From the NCBI GenBank assembly GCA_964019425.1, contig OZ025820.1, positions 248,001 through 312,000 of the forward strand: DNA of 64,000 nt. The letters run 5' to 3'. Origin of the DNA: Flectonema sp. DT1601 (taxonomy: Eukaryota; Euglenozoa; Diplonemea; Diplonemida; Diplonemidae). A program made the position numbers and the translations under genes. The notes beneath the pieces were generated by a model that worked only from the letters and a program-made list of their open reading frames with translations, did not search any database and was not told where the DNA came from. Of this stretch, positions 32,684-43,948 are shown piece by piece. Position 1 is the first letter of the stretch, and each line of letters starts with the position of its first letter.

Positions 32684-34873
32684 GAAAAAACAAAAAAAAA
32701 ATTCTTAATTTGCATCTTTTTTTTTGCAAAATTACTGTTTTTCAAAAAAGTAAAAACTTTTTCTTTACATTTAGTTTATTTTGTTATGTAAATTCATTCT
32801 GTTTTCACCCTTCCTCTTCCCTTTTGTGTTCCTCTGTTGCTTTCCCAAAAAATGTTAGCAACGCGCGTAACCCTTTTAAGCTACCACGGTTTCCCACATG
32901 AATTCTTATCGCGTTGATATAAAATTCAAATCTTGGTTAGGAAGAAAGAATTGGAGAGCAAAAACGAAAGAGGTCTTTTTTTTCTTACATCTGTCATGAA
33001 TCTCTATTGAAACCTTTTATTATTTCAAGGTAGAGATCACGACGGTTCTCTCACCGCAATATCTGTGATGTCCTTTTCTAGAGATAAAGTATCTACTTTG
33101 TAGTGAGGGGTATTGTACGATGTACTTACGGTGAGTAAACGATTCTCAGTCTCTCGTATTGCGATTTGGAAAGTGGGAGGATAAAGAAAAGTTCTTGGTC
33201 CCTGCCAAACCTTTCCACAGTTTTTTTTTTTATTTTCATTTTTTTTTTCTTTTCTCTCTGTTTCTCCTCAGTTATATTTTCAGTTTGTTGCACCCCAAAA
33301 ACAAGCGCTGCTAAAGTACAATACTGAATTATCAGTTTGTGCACTGTAGGGAAAGTAATCCATGTGGTCAGGCAACACTCGGTATATTCAATAGTGGAAT
33401 AGTTATGCTTCTGCAAACCTGAGGGTCTTCAACAATCCTAGAGAGCCAACCCAATCGCCAATATTCACACACGACAAACACAGTACAGAGTGTACTTTGT
33501 CGGTGCGCCATTTCTTTTTAAAACAGCTCCGACTGAGCTGGGTTTTCCTACCATCTTAAAACAAGTAGTGACCTAATGGAGACTACTTAGAATGCAACTT
33601 TAAAATGAACTCATACATATATGTAAAGACAGTTTGTTCAGTGCCTTCCCTTTTTTTTTCTTCTCGCGCGAAAAAAACTTTTCTTTAATCCGTTGCCCTG
33701 ATATGCGAAAAGCTTTGCTTTTCTGTTTTTTATTTTTATATTTATTGTCTTCCTTTCCCCTTCTGCGAATCTGACCAAAAATAAAAAATAAAAAAATAAG
33801 TTAAAAATAATACTTCGGTAGTGAGATTTTTGTTTTGATTTTTTGTTTCCCCTATATAATACCGTGATTGCAAGCCAACACGGTAATTTCGGGGACTTCT
33901 CTGAAATTAGCATTTATTTCTTCATAAATATGTGCAAACGTTTCAGTGATGGCTGAAAACTAAGAAAACTAATTTACCGAACCTTTTTTTAAAAATTTTT
34001 TTTTAATTTTTTTTTTATTGTTTCCTCCTCTTTCCTTTTTTTTTTTTTTTTTTTCCCCTTCTTTTTTTTAAATCGTTCAAAACCATCTCTGTGGTTGAAT
34101 GTGTCTTTAAAAAAAAAAAAAAAAAAAAAAAAAGGGTTGTTTCTTTTTTCATCATAGAACCATTTCACTCTGGTTCAATAATAAGACAAAGAGGGTGAGT
34201 TTGATATGTTGTGTACCTCTGGGGTGATTATGTCTGTGATTGCTGTTGGTTTTCTTCAATCGAACAAGCAACCAGTGTTTTCACAACATGTTTTTACTTT
34301 GCGCGTTTTTATACGAGAAGAAATAAGCCGTGTCCAATCAAGAATACTTGTGTTGTTCTTTCTTCAGACAAGGGCATGGCTATTTTCCCTCAAAAGAAAT
34401 CTTATTTTTTTTTTTGTTTTTTTTTTACTTTTTTTAAAAAAAAATAGCAAACTGTCACTGACAGCTGCACGATGATCATCGTAAGCAGGATTTGAGAGAT
34501 CTTAAAAACTCAGATGCAAAAAAAAAAAAAAAAAAAAAACCATTACAAAGTACAAAATGAATAGTCAAAAACTGTTAACAATCTTGCTTCTGTAGAATTG
34601 CTAACAAAAAAAAAAAAAAAAAAAAAAAAACATCTTTGCCTCTCTCCACACCTCAAAGCATATATACCGCTATGGGCCATCGAATACAATAGTTTGTTTT
34701 TATGTGTTCGAGTTGTTTGATATGGAGGAATTACATAATTTTTTTTTTTTTTTTTTTTTTTTTTCCACCCAGCTAGTCGTCTGATGTGGAACAAATTATG
34801 TTTTATTGTGAAATAATACCCTTTTTATTAGCCTGTTCCAATAGGGAGTACAATACAATACAAAACTAACAAC
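32684..34873. other. AT-rich spacer, no supported gene
   Basis: Contains many T and A runs (near 33222, 34040, 34110, 34517, 34604 and 34740). Short open frames are low-complexity. A TAG acceptor-like site lies 29 nt before the next ATG. Nothing else seen. Confidence 0.65.
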
Positions 34874-37627
34874 ATGGTACACCTCCGTACGATGGCGATC
34901 TTACTTGCGGCAGTTTCATGCTCAGCAGTGGTCGATCCAAAAATGAGAGATTACCCAATGGTGGGTGAAAAGATTGCATACCTCGATGGTGATTGGAATG
35001 CAACATCAAATAAAGGAGACCACATATCAGCAACAGTTCCTGGAGACATCCTAACTGATTTACAGACTGCTGGTAGGATTCAGGATCCCCTTTTTGAAAG
35101 AAACTTCTTAAACAACACCGAATGGATAAAAAAGACTTGGACGTACTCTAAAACATTTACAGCTGACTCTGATGATGTCAAGAATGGATTATCGCTGGTC
35201 TTTGAGGGTATTAAAATGTCTGCGTCTGTTCATTTAAACGGAAAGAAAATTGGTCAAGCTCTCGACCAATTTCTAAGATACGATTTTATTCTTCCATCAC
35301 ACGATCTCCGCATTGGTGTTAATACTATCGAAGTCTTGTTTGATGGAGGTGAACTTGACGGACGTTGGATGGCATGCACTGGAGGTTGGGATTGGGCACC
35401 ATACACTCAAACCTTTAATCAAGATGCATACACATTCTCATATGGTATTTGGAAATCAGTTTACCTCCTTCGCATGGGAGACATAGTCGTTAATCATATC
35501 ACCCCTCAAACATATTATTTGGGAGACTATCCAGTTCAACCATTAATCAATGGTCAGCATGGTGACTTCTTAGTATCAGTTAGAGTATTTACTTATTGTA
35601 AAAGTGAGATTAAAGCAACAATTGATATTTCAGGTTCCTGGGGTGGTAAGACAGGTTCTCGCACTCTGACGCTACCTGCGGGTAATAGCAGTCACACAGT
35701 TAATGTTACAGCTTCTGCTGAGAACATAAAATTATGGTGGCCGACCAATATGGGTGAACAAAACCTATACACAGTGATTACTAAGGTTACTTCAGGGGAT
35801 ACTGTGCGAAGTGGTGTTAGAAGAATTGGTTTTCGATTCTTTGCCTTAGTAACAGGGAATGATACTAACCCAGCATACGTTAATGAAAGTAAACACGCTG
35901 ATGGTACCGAAAGCTTTGGAATGTTAGTCAGAGTTAATGGAGCTCCAATGTTCAATAGGGGTGCTAATATGATCCCGATGGAAGAATTAGAAGGACGCTC
36001 AACATCAGAAATGTACATCCAACTTGTAAAGAACGCTGTTGAGGGAAATATGAATACTTTTCGTGTTTGGGGAGGAGGGATCTTCTACCCGAAGATATTC
36101 TACGATACTGCTGATGAATTAGGTATCGTCATGTATCATGATATGATGTATGCTCAACAGGGTCATTCTCCTAAAGTTACAGCTACTCAAGATGCTGAAC
36201 TTAGACATCAGATTAGAAGATTATCATCTCATCCGTCAATCATGATGTGGGATGGTTGTAATGAGTGCCACGTAATAATCGGAACCCCAACAGGTATATA
36301 CGCAACCTTCGTTATGACAATAGTAGTTGAAGAAGACATGAGTAGGATTATTTGGCCATCATGTCCAGCTGCTGGATGGAAGTCAGGAGTACACAGATTA
36401 ACATCACTCCCGAATGGATCTCCTCTTGGTCTTAATCCAATGTTTTCAGAAGAAGAAGTTGGTTGGGGAACTGCAATAGAGACTCACGGTCCATATCAAC
36501 ACGCAATGTTATGGCCAAGTGTTAATGTTGGTCCTTTTGATAATAATTCTATCACAACTCCTCCGATCATTTCTATATCAAAGACAGGTCCAGGTCAGAG
36601 GAATATCTTCGCATCAGAGTTTGGATCAGTAGTAACATCATCATTCGAATCAATGAGCGCTACCATCAGTCCAGAGCATTGGTCAATTCATGGTGGAGAA
36701 CCAGCAGGTAAATGTGACAGCGCTAAACATGAATGTGAAGGTACTAACGTAATGCAACAGAGAAACTATGCATGTGATGATATCTTAATGAAACACTTTG
36801 GATGGGCTCAGGCTAACGATCAAGTCTTAAGTAAGACTGGTGAAGCACCATTCAAAAAACAACTATTCCTATGCACCCTTGGACAGGCTCTTGAAATGAA
36901 ATCTAACATAGAACAACGCAGATCAACAAATCAATTTGGTATCCTAGTTTGGCAACTAAATGAAATCTGGCCAACTGGAGGGTGGGGTTCATTAGAATAC
37001 GGCACACCAACTGTTAAAGGTCAAGTTGTTGGTGGACGATGGAAACCACTTCACTACATTTATAAACGTACTTTATACCAAGACATCATAGCAGTCTGTG
37101 GTGCTGAGGGAATGTGTTATGTTAAAAATGATGGCATGGCTGACTTTATTGGTTCCGTAAAGGTTGTTTCCATCGCTTTCTCGAGCGGTGAAGAGACTAC
37201 CCTGGCTATCAAACAGGTTCATTTGGAACCGTTTGCAGGGATCACATATTTTAATATTTCAACAACCAGCAAGTCGTCGTCTATTTTACATTTAACGGTA
37301 ATGGATTCCGCTGATAAGTTTGTCTCTTCTAATATATGCCCACTGAGTTACATTCATACGTGGGATTCTTTACCATCACCAAGTATTACTATTAAGGTCT
37401 CGGATAAGCAAAGCGACGGATCATTTGAAATTATTTTGACATCCGACAAGCCAGCATTCTTTGTTAATCTTGTAACTGAAGCTCATGGTAGGTTTTCTGA
37501 TAATGTGTTTACCCTTCAGGGTACTAAAACTATTATGTTTTATCCTTTCAGAGATGATCAAGGTCATTCTCTTAACAGAACAATTCGTGTTGAAGATCTC
37601 GGTACGTACCTCAACAGCGATGCTTAG
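34874..37627 (+). CDS. Beta-mannosidase, glycoside hydrolase family 2
   Basis: 917 residues with an N-terminal hydrophobic signal sequence (about 5-19), so lysosomal or secreted. Hydrolyses terminal beta-mannose from N-glycan-derived oligosaccharides. Seen: the GH2 sugar-binding domain with WNATSNKG and ATVPGDILTDL, the jelly-roll end GGWDWAPYTQTF, the catalytic barrel with FRVWGGGIFYP, the acid/base Glu464 in WDGCNEC (family WxGNNE) and the nucleophile Glu582 in FASEFG (family SEYG). After it, LVWQLNEIWPTGGWGSLEYG corresponds to the family WQLNDxWP stretch. Length agrees with animal MANBA (about 880). Both catalytic residues are present, so activity is expected. Confidence 0.92.
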   Translation: MVHLRTMAILLAAVSCSAVVDPKMRDYPMVGEKIAYLDGDWNATSNKGDHISATVPGDILTDLQTAGRIQDPLFERNFLNNTEWIKKTWTYSKTFTADSDDVKNGLSLVFEGIKMSASVHLNGKKIGQALDQFLRYDFILPSHDLRIGVNTIEVLFDGGELDGRWMACTGGWDWAPYTQTFNQDAYTFSYGIWKSVYLLRMGDIVVNHITPQTYYLGDYPVQPLINGQHGDFLVSVRVFTYCKSEIKATIDISGSWGGKTGSRTLTLPAGNSSHTVNVTASAENIKLWWPTNMGEQNLYTVITKVTSGDTVRSGVRRIGFRFFALVTGNDTNPAYVNESKHADGTESFGMLVRVNGAPMFNRGANMIPMEELEGRSTSEMYIQLVKNAVEGNMNTFRVWGGGIFYPKIFYDTADELGIVMYHDMMYAQQGHSPKVTATQDAELRHQIRRLSSHPSIMMWDGCNECHVIIGTPTGIYATFVMTIVVEEDMSRIIWPSCPAAGWKSGVHRLTSLPNGSPLGLNPMFSEEEVGWGTAIETHGPYQHAMLWPSVNVGPFDNNSITTPPIISISKTGPGQRNIFASEFGSVVTSSFESMSATISPEHWSIHGGEPAGKCDSAKHECEGTNVMQQRNYACDDILMKHFGWAQANDQVLSKTGEAPFKKQLFLCTLGQALEMKSNIEQRRSTNQFGILVWQLNEIWPTGGWGSLEYGTPTVKGQVVGGRWKPLHYIYKRTLYQDIIAVCGAEGMCYVKNDGMADFIGSVKVVSIAFSSGEETTLAIKQVHLEPFAGITYFNISTTSKSSSILHLTVMDSADKFVSSNICPLSYIHTWDSLPSPSITIKVSDKQSDGSFEIILTSDKPAFFVNLVTEAHGRFSDNVFTLQGTKTIMFYPFRDDQGHSLNRTIRVEDLGTYLNSDA

Positions 37628-38422
37628 GTGACCTTCAATAGCCATTGGTAGATAACGACGGCTGAGAACTAACGGAATATTATTATATGTACCATCCGAA
37701 AAGAAGTCATTGAGATACTGTTGTTCGTTTTCTTTCGTTTTCGAATCTCTTTGAAGGATTATTTTTTTTTCTTCTTTTCCTTAAAAAAACACGTTCGTTT
37801 TTTTCCCTCACCTAGAAAGGGAAAAAAAAAAATATTAATTTAGTTTGAACATTCCGTCTTCCTAAATTGGGAATTAACGAATTTTATTTTTAACATCCCC
37901 CCTCCAGACTACAGTCAGTCTTTATGGATAATAACAACGAGCTGAACAGTTGACTGTTTTTCTTTCTTTCTTTTGTTTCCGAATAGCTTTGAGTATCCAG
38001 CAAGCTGGTGAAACAATGAAACCCTATCCCCAATGCGTGTGACTTTAGAAATTATGAACAAGAAATATAAAAATCTCAAAATACTGTTAAAATCCTCACA
38101 CGTGTGTTTTCTGTTACGAATGTCCTTCTCACGGAGTGAAAGTTAAGAGGAAAATATGACAAGACTGAGATCGAATATGTCAATTTGCTGACATTTTTTT
38201 TGCAAAGGAAAAGTTTTTTTTTATTCCTCTGAAGCTAGTTCTCTTCAAGAACACTCAAAACATTCTAAATCGTACAAAAAAAAAAAAAAAAAAAAAAAAG
38301 CATCCTACTGCTAAATGCCTATTTATTATTGTGTTACAAGAACATGTGTTTGGAAGACAGAAATACATCAATAATTGTGATTTCAGTCCCCTTTCCAACA
38401 AAAAACAAATGTCCTAACGACC
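37628..38422. other. AT-rich spacer, no gene seen
   Basis: About 800 nt of AT-rich DNA with T runs and an A run near 38276. An acceptor-like TTTCAG lies at 38381-38386, 36 nt before the next ATG; one out-of-frame ATG lies between them. Confidence 0.65.
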
Positions 38423-41389
38423 ATGGTTCGCATTAAAGGGGCAGTCAACAAGGTACGTAAACTGGGAGTTTTGAAGCAACAATCTCAATCGAAAGTATGT
38501 TCCGAAGAAGCTTTTTCAGGTGACTTTGGCAGTGACAATAAAGAAACAGACACAGTAGACTGTTGGAAAAGCAAACGAGAAGACGACGAAGAAGTACCGG
38601 AATTACTAATAAATGAAGCAGAGAAGCAACGATCTCTAAGTAAAAGATCAGAAAGTTCAACAGCATGCGGATCGATAACAACATTAGCACCAAAGAAGAA
38701 AAGATCTTTATTCGAAATCGTTGATGACCTCGCGAAAACTGAACTAACTCAACTCCGTGAAAAGGTCGCTAGCTTACAACAAGACGTCCACGAAAAGATC
38801 CTTCAAATTCAACAAGACAAGAAACTGTTGGGATACAAAGATAGAACATACGCAATGACTAGAGCAAAGCAACACGTAGAATCAAGTAAATTTCACAACC
38901 GAATTCAAGAACATCAAAAAAGACTTCAAAATGCGAAAGAAGAAAACGAACGTCTCACAATAATAGTTTCATCACGTAATAAAGAATTGTCACGGATGGA
39001 AGAAAACTTACAATTCAAAGTAAGAACCGAAACAGTCAAAAACATACGCAGAATACGAGACATAATAAAGTCACCAAATGTTACTACCAGAACTATGCTT
39101 GAAGAGCTTCACAAACTAGAATGCGATGAAACAAATAAACTAGCTGACGAAAGTCGTGATCTCCTTCCTGATGAAACACTTTCAGAGGAAGCCATGGCTC
39201 TTGAGGTATTGCAATTAAAAAGAGAAATTCAAGAAAAGACGGACAGCCACACTGAATTAACACTTAAATTACAATTAGCTGAGAGCCGAGTGATTGCCGT
39301 TAGTGAAAAACATGAGGAACTGACAAAGCAATTGGCAGCAACTGTTCCACTTAACGAAATCTTAATAATAAAAGATTCCATTGAACAAGTTAGGCATCAA
39401 AAAAACATGCTTGCGGCTTCCGTTAAAGGCATCCTTACTGAAGGAGTTGTAAACGATTTCGAAGACTTTATTGTAAGAGAAATCGATCAAAGAGAATCTC
39501 AAATCATGTTAATGTGCGAAGCAGCACAATCGATATGCAGCAGACTAGAAGAAGAAATAGCAGAGTATCGAGAAACTCTATCGGAAAAGGAAGGTATCCT
39601 TCGTACTATTAAATCTAAAATAGAAGAGGCAATCCCACAAGAGTTCACTGCAGGTCACAGAGATAACAACGGGTTTATTACTGTTGATGCCCTCGCTACT
39701 ATCATATCATCGTCGTTTCTAAGTCTCAAACAATTAACTATTGATTATGATCAGGTAAAAGACATTGCAAAGACGCAAACTGAGCAACTTGAAATAACTC
39801 GATCTGAACTCGATCAATGCAAAAAACAACTTCAAGAAGAAAAAATTCGTATGGTGGAAAAAGCAAAATCACACGCAAGACTTGCGACGGAAGCCGCGGC
39901 GTTAAAAAGTCAGGTTTCGGTTTTATCTGAAGAATTGGTAATTACGAAAGAGAAATTAACAATCAAAGAAGAGCTGTGCGACTCACTACAAGAACAGGTT
40001 GAGGACGTTGATAAAGCACTAAAGCACAGATTAGATGTAATAAAAAAAGATCTCTCTTCTTGCAAGTCATTGATACTTGAGCTCAGAGAGGCAAAAACAA
40101 AATTATTATCGAGACTTGTTGAATCGGAAGAATCTGTTTTGGAGTTAAAAAAGAAATTATCATCTTCTCATTCGATTGAGCTTCCGGAAGATGATGAAGG
40201 TCGGAAAGAAGTGATGTCGCGTTTGGTTAGTTCGTTGTGTCAGTCTTTACCTGTTTTGTTGAAAACAGAATCTCTTTTGGGATTTAGTCAAGATGTTGTA
40301 AATAAAATTGGTCATTCTCTTTCGGAGTTGGGTTTCGAATCTCCTAAAACACAACTCACACGAAATCAATCAGTTCTTTGCAATCTTCTTGTTCCAATTG
40401 CCTACGATGACTTGGTCTTCTTATTAGTAACGATATCCGCAACTATCTCTGCGGCACATATAGGATCTCCAATGTTGGGATACAAATGGAAGCAGAGATT
40501 TGTTGAGATAAAAGGAAGAAAAAAAACTGAAATTCAAAAACTAGCCCAACTCCTTCGACTGGAATACGAACATGCTTCTTCAATGAAGAATAGCAGTCTT
40601 GTCTTAACGGCTTTATCAAAAATTGAATCTTTGAATGAAGTGATGTCTATCCAGTCTACTGATCATCATGATTTCATAGCTGACCACACTAGTCTTAAGG
40701 GACGTAAGGGTATCACTTATGCTGTGAGTACCCCGCCGACTATAATAACAGCGATGCAAGAACACTTAAATATTATTCCCAATGCTAGGTGTGGTTTACC
40801 GCTGCCAAGATCAGTCTCTGCCTCGGTTAATAAAAAGAAGATTATCAATCCTCCTTCGCAGTGGGTTGGATCTGAGACAGAACCATTGGTGTCACTAACA
40901 GCACCTGTTTTTAAAGGTGACCTGCGGTCAAGTACAAAAATAAAATCACCTCAAATATATAAAAAGATATTTGCTACAGACAATGATGTCAGTCACGTAG
41001 ATGATATAAAACAGTCTCATCATCAAAAGGGAGGTTACCTGAATTCATTAACTGTTGACTATCGAGGTGCTCCAGTCTCATCTACTTATGAGTCAAGTTC
41101 TGATATAAAACTGATCGTTCCTTCAGTTGCAAAGAAGCAACAGCACACTGAAGCTTCTCGAAGTGCGTTAGTTACACCCGTAACGCTAACAGTACCTGAG
41201 TGTTATCTACCAGTTTCTCATAAGAAATCTGTTGTTCTCAGTCACCGTCCAGTCTCACCAGTCTCTGAGCAGTACCACTACCTCAGTGGGAGTGCTGCTG
41301 TTACTTCATCAGATAGTATTCCATATCAACCTCTAGCTGGAACATCACTTCCTCTGGTTACACGACCAGAGTTGGGGAACGTCAGTTAG
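38423..41389 (+). CDS. Large coiled-coil protein of unknown function
   Basis: 988 residues, not recognised. The first 90 are charged and basic at the start; about 95-620 is rich in heptad-like E, K, Q, L patterns predicting long coiled coils; 620-740 has a more globular stretch; the rest is Ser/Thr/Pro-rich and probably disordered. Such proteins often belong to cytoskeletal or basal-body structures, but nothing here shows that. The open frame ends at a TAG within CAGTTAGT. A GT at 41385 and a strong pyrimidine-tract acceptor ending at 41632 could instead replace the last residue and add about 17 (SNGKLRSQRRRVSLPRF); that acceptor may equally serve the next gene. Confidence 0.7.
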   Translation: MVRIKGAVNKVRKLGVLKQQSQSKVCSEEAFSGDFGSDNKETDTVDCWKSKREDDEEVPELLINEAEKQRSLSKRSESSTACGSITTLAPKKKRSLFEIVDDLAKTELTQLREKVASLQQDVHEKILQIQQDKKLLGYKDRTYAMTRAKQHVESSKFHNRIQEHQKRLQNAKEENERLTIIVSSRNKELSRMEENLQFKVRTETVKNIRRIRDIIKSPNVTTRTMLEELHKLECDETNKLADESRDLLPDETLSEEAMALEVLQLKREIQEKTDSHTELTLKLQLAESRVIAVSEKHEELTKQLAATVPLNEILIIKDSIEQVRHQKNMLAASVKGILTEGVVNDFEDFIVREIDQRESQIMLMCEAAQSICSRLEEEIAEYRETLSEKEGILRTIKSKIEEAIPQEFTAGHRDNNGFITVDALATIISSSFLSLKQLTIDYDQVKDIAKTQTEQLEITRSELDQCKKQLQEEKIRMVEKAKSHARLATEAAALKSQVSVLSEELVITKEKLTIKEELCDSLQEQVEDVDKALKHRLDVIKKDLSSCKSLILELREAKTKLLSRLVESEESVLELKKKLSSSHSIELPEDDEGRKEVMSRLVSSLCQSLPVLLKTESLLGFSQDVVNKIGHSLSELGFESPKTQLTRNQSVLCNLLVPIAYDDLVFLLVTISATISAAHIGSPMLGYKWKQRFVEIKGRKKTEIQKLAQLLRLEYEHASSMKNSSLVLTALSKIESLNEVMSIQSTDHHDFIADHTSLKGRKGITYAVSTPPTIITAMQEHLNIIPNARCGLPLPRSVSASVNKKKIINPPSQWVGSETEPLVSLTAPVFKGDLRSSTKIKSPQIYKKIFATDNDVSHVDDIKQSHHQKGGYLNSLTVDYRGAPVSSTYESSSDIKLIVPSVAKKQQHTEASRSALVTPVTLTVPECYLPVSHKKSVVLSHRPVSPVSEQYHYLSGSAAVTSSDSIPYQPLAGTSLPLVTRPELGNVS

Positions 41390-41740
41390 TATCCTGTGGA
41401 TTATTGTAACTGCGTTATCGAAGACGGGTTCGAACTTGAGCTTTTGTACTGAAGTTGCGAGTCTAGCCAGCCTAAGCAGTGTGCTAACTAATTAGTTTGA
41501 CTGTGAGGTACTCATCTGTGTGTACTTTTGCCGACGTTTTCACGTAGCGGTACTTTTACACTTACGCATCAGCATTGACGAGATAATTCAGATTTATTCT
41601 TGCTTCTCACTTTTTTTTTTTCCTCCCCTCAGGTAACGGAAAGCTTCGCAGCCAAAGAAGAAGAGTATCGTTACCCAGATTTTAATTAATTTATAATTCA
41701 AAGGTTATTTTATTTATATTTTCCCATCAGTAGTAATAAA

Positions 41741-42094
41741 ATGCCTCTCAACGTAAGGAAGCCGATGAGTCTTTTAGCCGCAGCTGCGGCACTACAAAGA
41801 CGCAGTAAGAATCAATTGCTGGAATGCTCAATGTTGGCGTGGATGAGGTTTGTTAGAAGTTGTCAGCAAGAGAGAAGACTGGCTCAATTTCCTGGGTATG
41901 CTGCATGGAAGAGAAGAACAAACGTGAAGATTCCCAACAGGAGAGTTCAATCACCCGAAACCAAGGTACAATCAAAGCCTTGTGAAGACTCCTTTAGCCT
42001 TCAACTTACAAATAAATTACTACTCAACTTTGCCAGTTGTCGGCTGAAAGGTGAAACATCACCACCTCCGGTCATTAATTTTGATTCTATTTGA
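41741..42094 (+). CDS. Small basic protein, unknown
   Basis: 117 residues, not recognised. The N-terminal 35 residues are basic and Ala/Leu-rich with no acidic residue until Glu, compatible with a mitochondrial targeting helix; no domain is visible. The ATG follows TTTTCCCATCAG by 10 nt, the same start context as its neighbours, which supports it as a real gene. It sits just upstream of the PPR gene. Confidence 0.45.
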   Translation: MPLNVRKPMSLLAAAAALQRRSKNQLLECSMLAWMRFVRSCQQERRLAQFPGYAAWKRRTNVKIPNRRVQSPETKVQSKPCEDSFSLQLTNKLLLNFASCRLKGETSPPPVINFDSI

Positions 42095-42277
42095 TTACTT
42101 CTGTAGCTGTATCCTTTTTATCTTTTTTTTTTTCACCTGTCGTTAATTTAATTTATTGTATTGTACCTTATCGACAGGGTGAGCATCAACCTCAACCTTG
42201 GTGTAAACTCCTTATATAACAACTTGTAACTGACTAACTGAAATTATATTCTTTTTTACAGCGTGAACAAAAGAAGA

Positions 42278-43948
42278 ATGCTACGTAGAACTTGCTCACG
42301 TGGGTACTGCACCATGGAATTATTAACCAATCAACCAATACCACCAAGTTATAGAGAGCAGAGTAAGGAAATGTCAAAACCAATGATGACTTCTCTAAAC
42401 AAAGGTTGGGGATCACCTGGTTCCCGTTTTGTCCCGGGGAAGAATGTTCCAAACGGGCGGCTGCCCAGGAATTGGTTTGCAGATGATGAAAAATACGAGA
42501 GAAGCATACGGCAACAGGTCCAAGGTGGACCACTACTGAATAAGGAAGAGGCTGAACTAAAGAATAATGTTGATGGTCAGGTGAATACTCTTTTAAGGAG
42601 TTCTGATACCAGACGACACTACAGATCTGAACTCCTGGCTCGACAGGAAACACAAACGTCGGAGACTCAGCAGCGGGAAACACAAAAGTCGGAGACTCAG
42701 CAGCGGGAAACACAAAAGTCGGAGACTCAGCAGCGGGAAACACAAAAGTCGGAGACTCAGCAGCGGGAAACACAAACGTCGGAGACTCAGCAGCGGGAAA
42801 CACAAAAGTCGGAGACTCAGCAGCGGGAAACACAAAAGTCGGAGACTCAGCAGCGGGAAACACAAAAGTCGGAGACTCAGCAGCGGGAAACACAAACGTC
42901 GGAGACTCAGCAGCGGGAAACACAAAAGTCGGAGACTCAGCAGCGGGAAACACAAACGTCGGAGACTCAGCAGCGGGAAACACAAACGTCGGAGACTCAG
43001 CAGCGGGAAACACAAACGTCGGAGACTCAGCAGCAACCAGAGACTCAGCAATCAAAAGCAACGAGTAATGAGAACCGCAAGAAGCAATCCAATTTTCTTC
43101 AAAACTTAAATGATATTAAGGAGATTTCTCTCTTGGTCGGCGACCCAAAAACGACTACATTACGGATAAATAGCAAGATTAATTCGCTTTTAAGACATGA
43201 ACGCTCTGAATCAGAACTTCAGATACTTCTTCAGTTTACTTCTAGTCAGGGATTTACCTCTTCTTGTAAACGTGTATTTAATAAAATAAAGAATCCTACA
43301 CACCGACAGTATATTTCATTAATGAGTAGTAGTGCCCGTAATGGTGATCTAGCAAGGGTACAGGAAACATGGAATCTAATGAAAAAGAGGGGCGTTCCCT
43401 CAGACATTTTCACATACAACGTCGTCTTAAATTGCTTTGCAATAATGAAAGATGAGATTAGGGGAGCGCAACTAAAGGAAGCAATGGAAGCTGATGGTAT
43501 GAAGCCTGACGCAGTTACGTACAATACCTTAATGTCTGGTTGTACTTCCGCGGATTCTTCTATGAAATATTTCAGAGAAATGCAAGATGCTGGATTTAAG
43601 CCTGATAAGCATACCCAACGATCTCTGCTTGTTGCGTGTGTTTGTGATGCTGATGTTGATGCTGCTGACCTCGTTCTTGCTGACATGGAAAGCCGAAAGG
43701 TGGCCTTGGACACTGCCAGTGCCAACAAATACCTGGAAGTTCTTGAGGCTGCAGGCAAATACGATGTTCTCATTTCGCAATATCAAAATTTCTTTTATAC
43801 GATGGCTATTAGGCAGAACCTTTCCACACATGAGGTATACGTTTTTTTCATTTCTTTAAGCAAACACTTTTCTCATCAGCACGGAGTATTGCACGCAACC
43901 TCCGACCTGACCTGTTTATCGTTGATCATAGTCTTCTGTATAAATTAG
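42278..43948 (+). CDS. Pentatricopeptide repeat (PPR) protein with an internal minisatellite
   Basis: About 556 residues from the first ATG; reading further upstream needs a GTG lying before it. The N-terminus MLRRTCSRGY is basic, as in mitochondrial presequences. Residues about 124-253 are 13 tandem ten-residue units (ETQ-K/T-SETQQR). Then come PPR motifs, two-helix repeats that bind RNA, usually in organelles: DIFTYNVVLNCFAIMKD, DAVTYNTLMSGCTSADSS, KPDKHTQRSLLVACVCD and others. A TTTTTTACAG acceptor ends 16 nt before the ATG, with a good donor at 42180 (GTGAGC) and a CTGACTAAC branch-like site between, so a 5'-leader intron (42180-42261) is likely. The end is uncertain: a GTATAC donor at 43835 with CATCAG at 43879 could remove 45 nt, or other exons may follow. 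Confidence 0.75.
   Translation: MLRRTCSRGYCTMELLTNQPIPPSYREQSKEMSKPMMTSLNKGWGSPGSRFVPGKNVPNGRLPRNWFADDEKYERSIRQQVQGGPLLNKEEAELKNNVDGQVNTLLRSSDTRRHYRSELLARQETQTSETQQRETQKSETQQRETQKSETQQRETQKSETQQRETQTSETQQRETQKSETQQRETQKSETQQRETQKSETQQRETQTSETQQRETQKSETQQRETQTSETQQRETQTSETQQRETQTSETQQQPETQQSKATSNENRKKQSNFLQNLNDIKEISLLVGDPKTTTLRINSKINSLLRHERSESELQILLQFTSSQGFTSSCKRVFNKIKNPTHRQYISLMSSSARNGDLARVQETWNLMKKRGVPSDIFTYNVVLNCFAIMKDEIRGAQLKEAMEADGMKPDAVTYNTLMSGCTSADSSMKYFREMQDAGFKPDKHTQRSLLVACVCDADVDAADLVLADMESRKVALDTASANKYLEVLEAAGKYDVLISQYQNFFYTMAIRQNLSTHEVYVFFISLSKHFSHQHGVLHATSDLTCLSLIIVFCIN
42647..43036 (+). repeat. Coding minisatellite, 13 x 30 nt
   Basis: Thirteen perfect-length 30-nt units differing mainly at one base (AAG or ACG codon, Lys or Thr). 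Encodes ETQ-K/T-SETQQR. The opposite strand is also open through it, a side effect of the repeat. Confidence 0.97.

Noticed and set aside
41425-41445. GGGTTCGAAC near a possible tRNA
   Set aside because: Flanks do not pair into a cloverleaf on either strand.
42234-43061. Long minus-strand open frame rich in ESPTFVFPAA repeats
   Set aside because: It is the antisense reading of the 30-nt minisatellite in the PPR gene; a stop-free unit of 30 nt keeps all related frames open.
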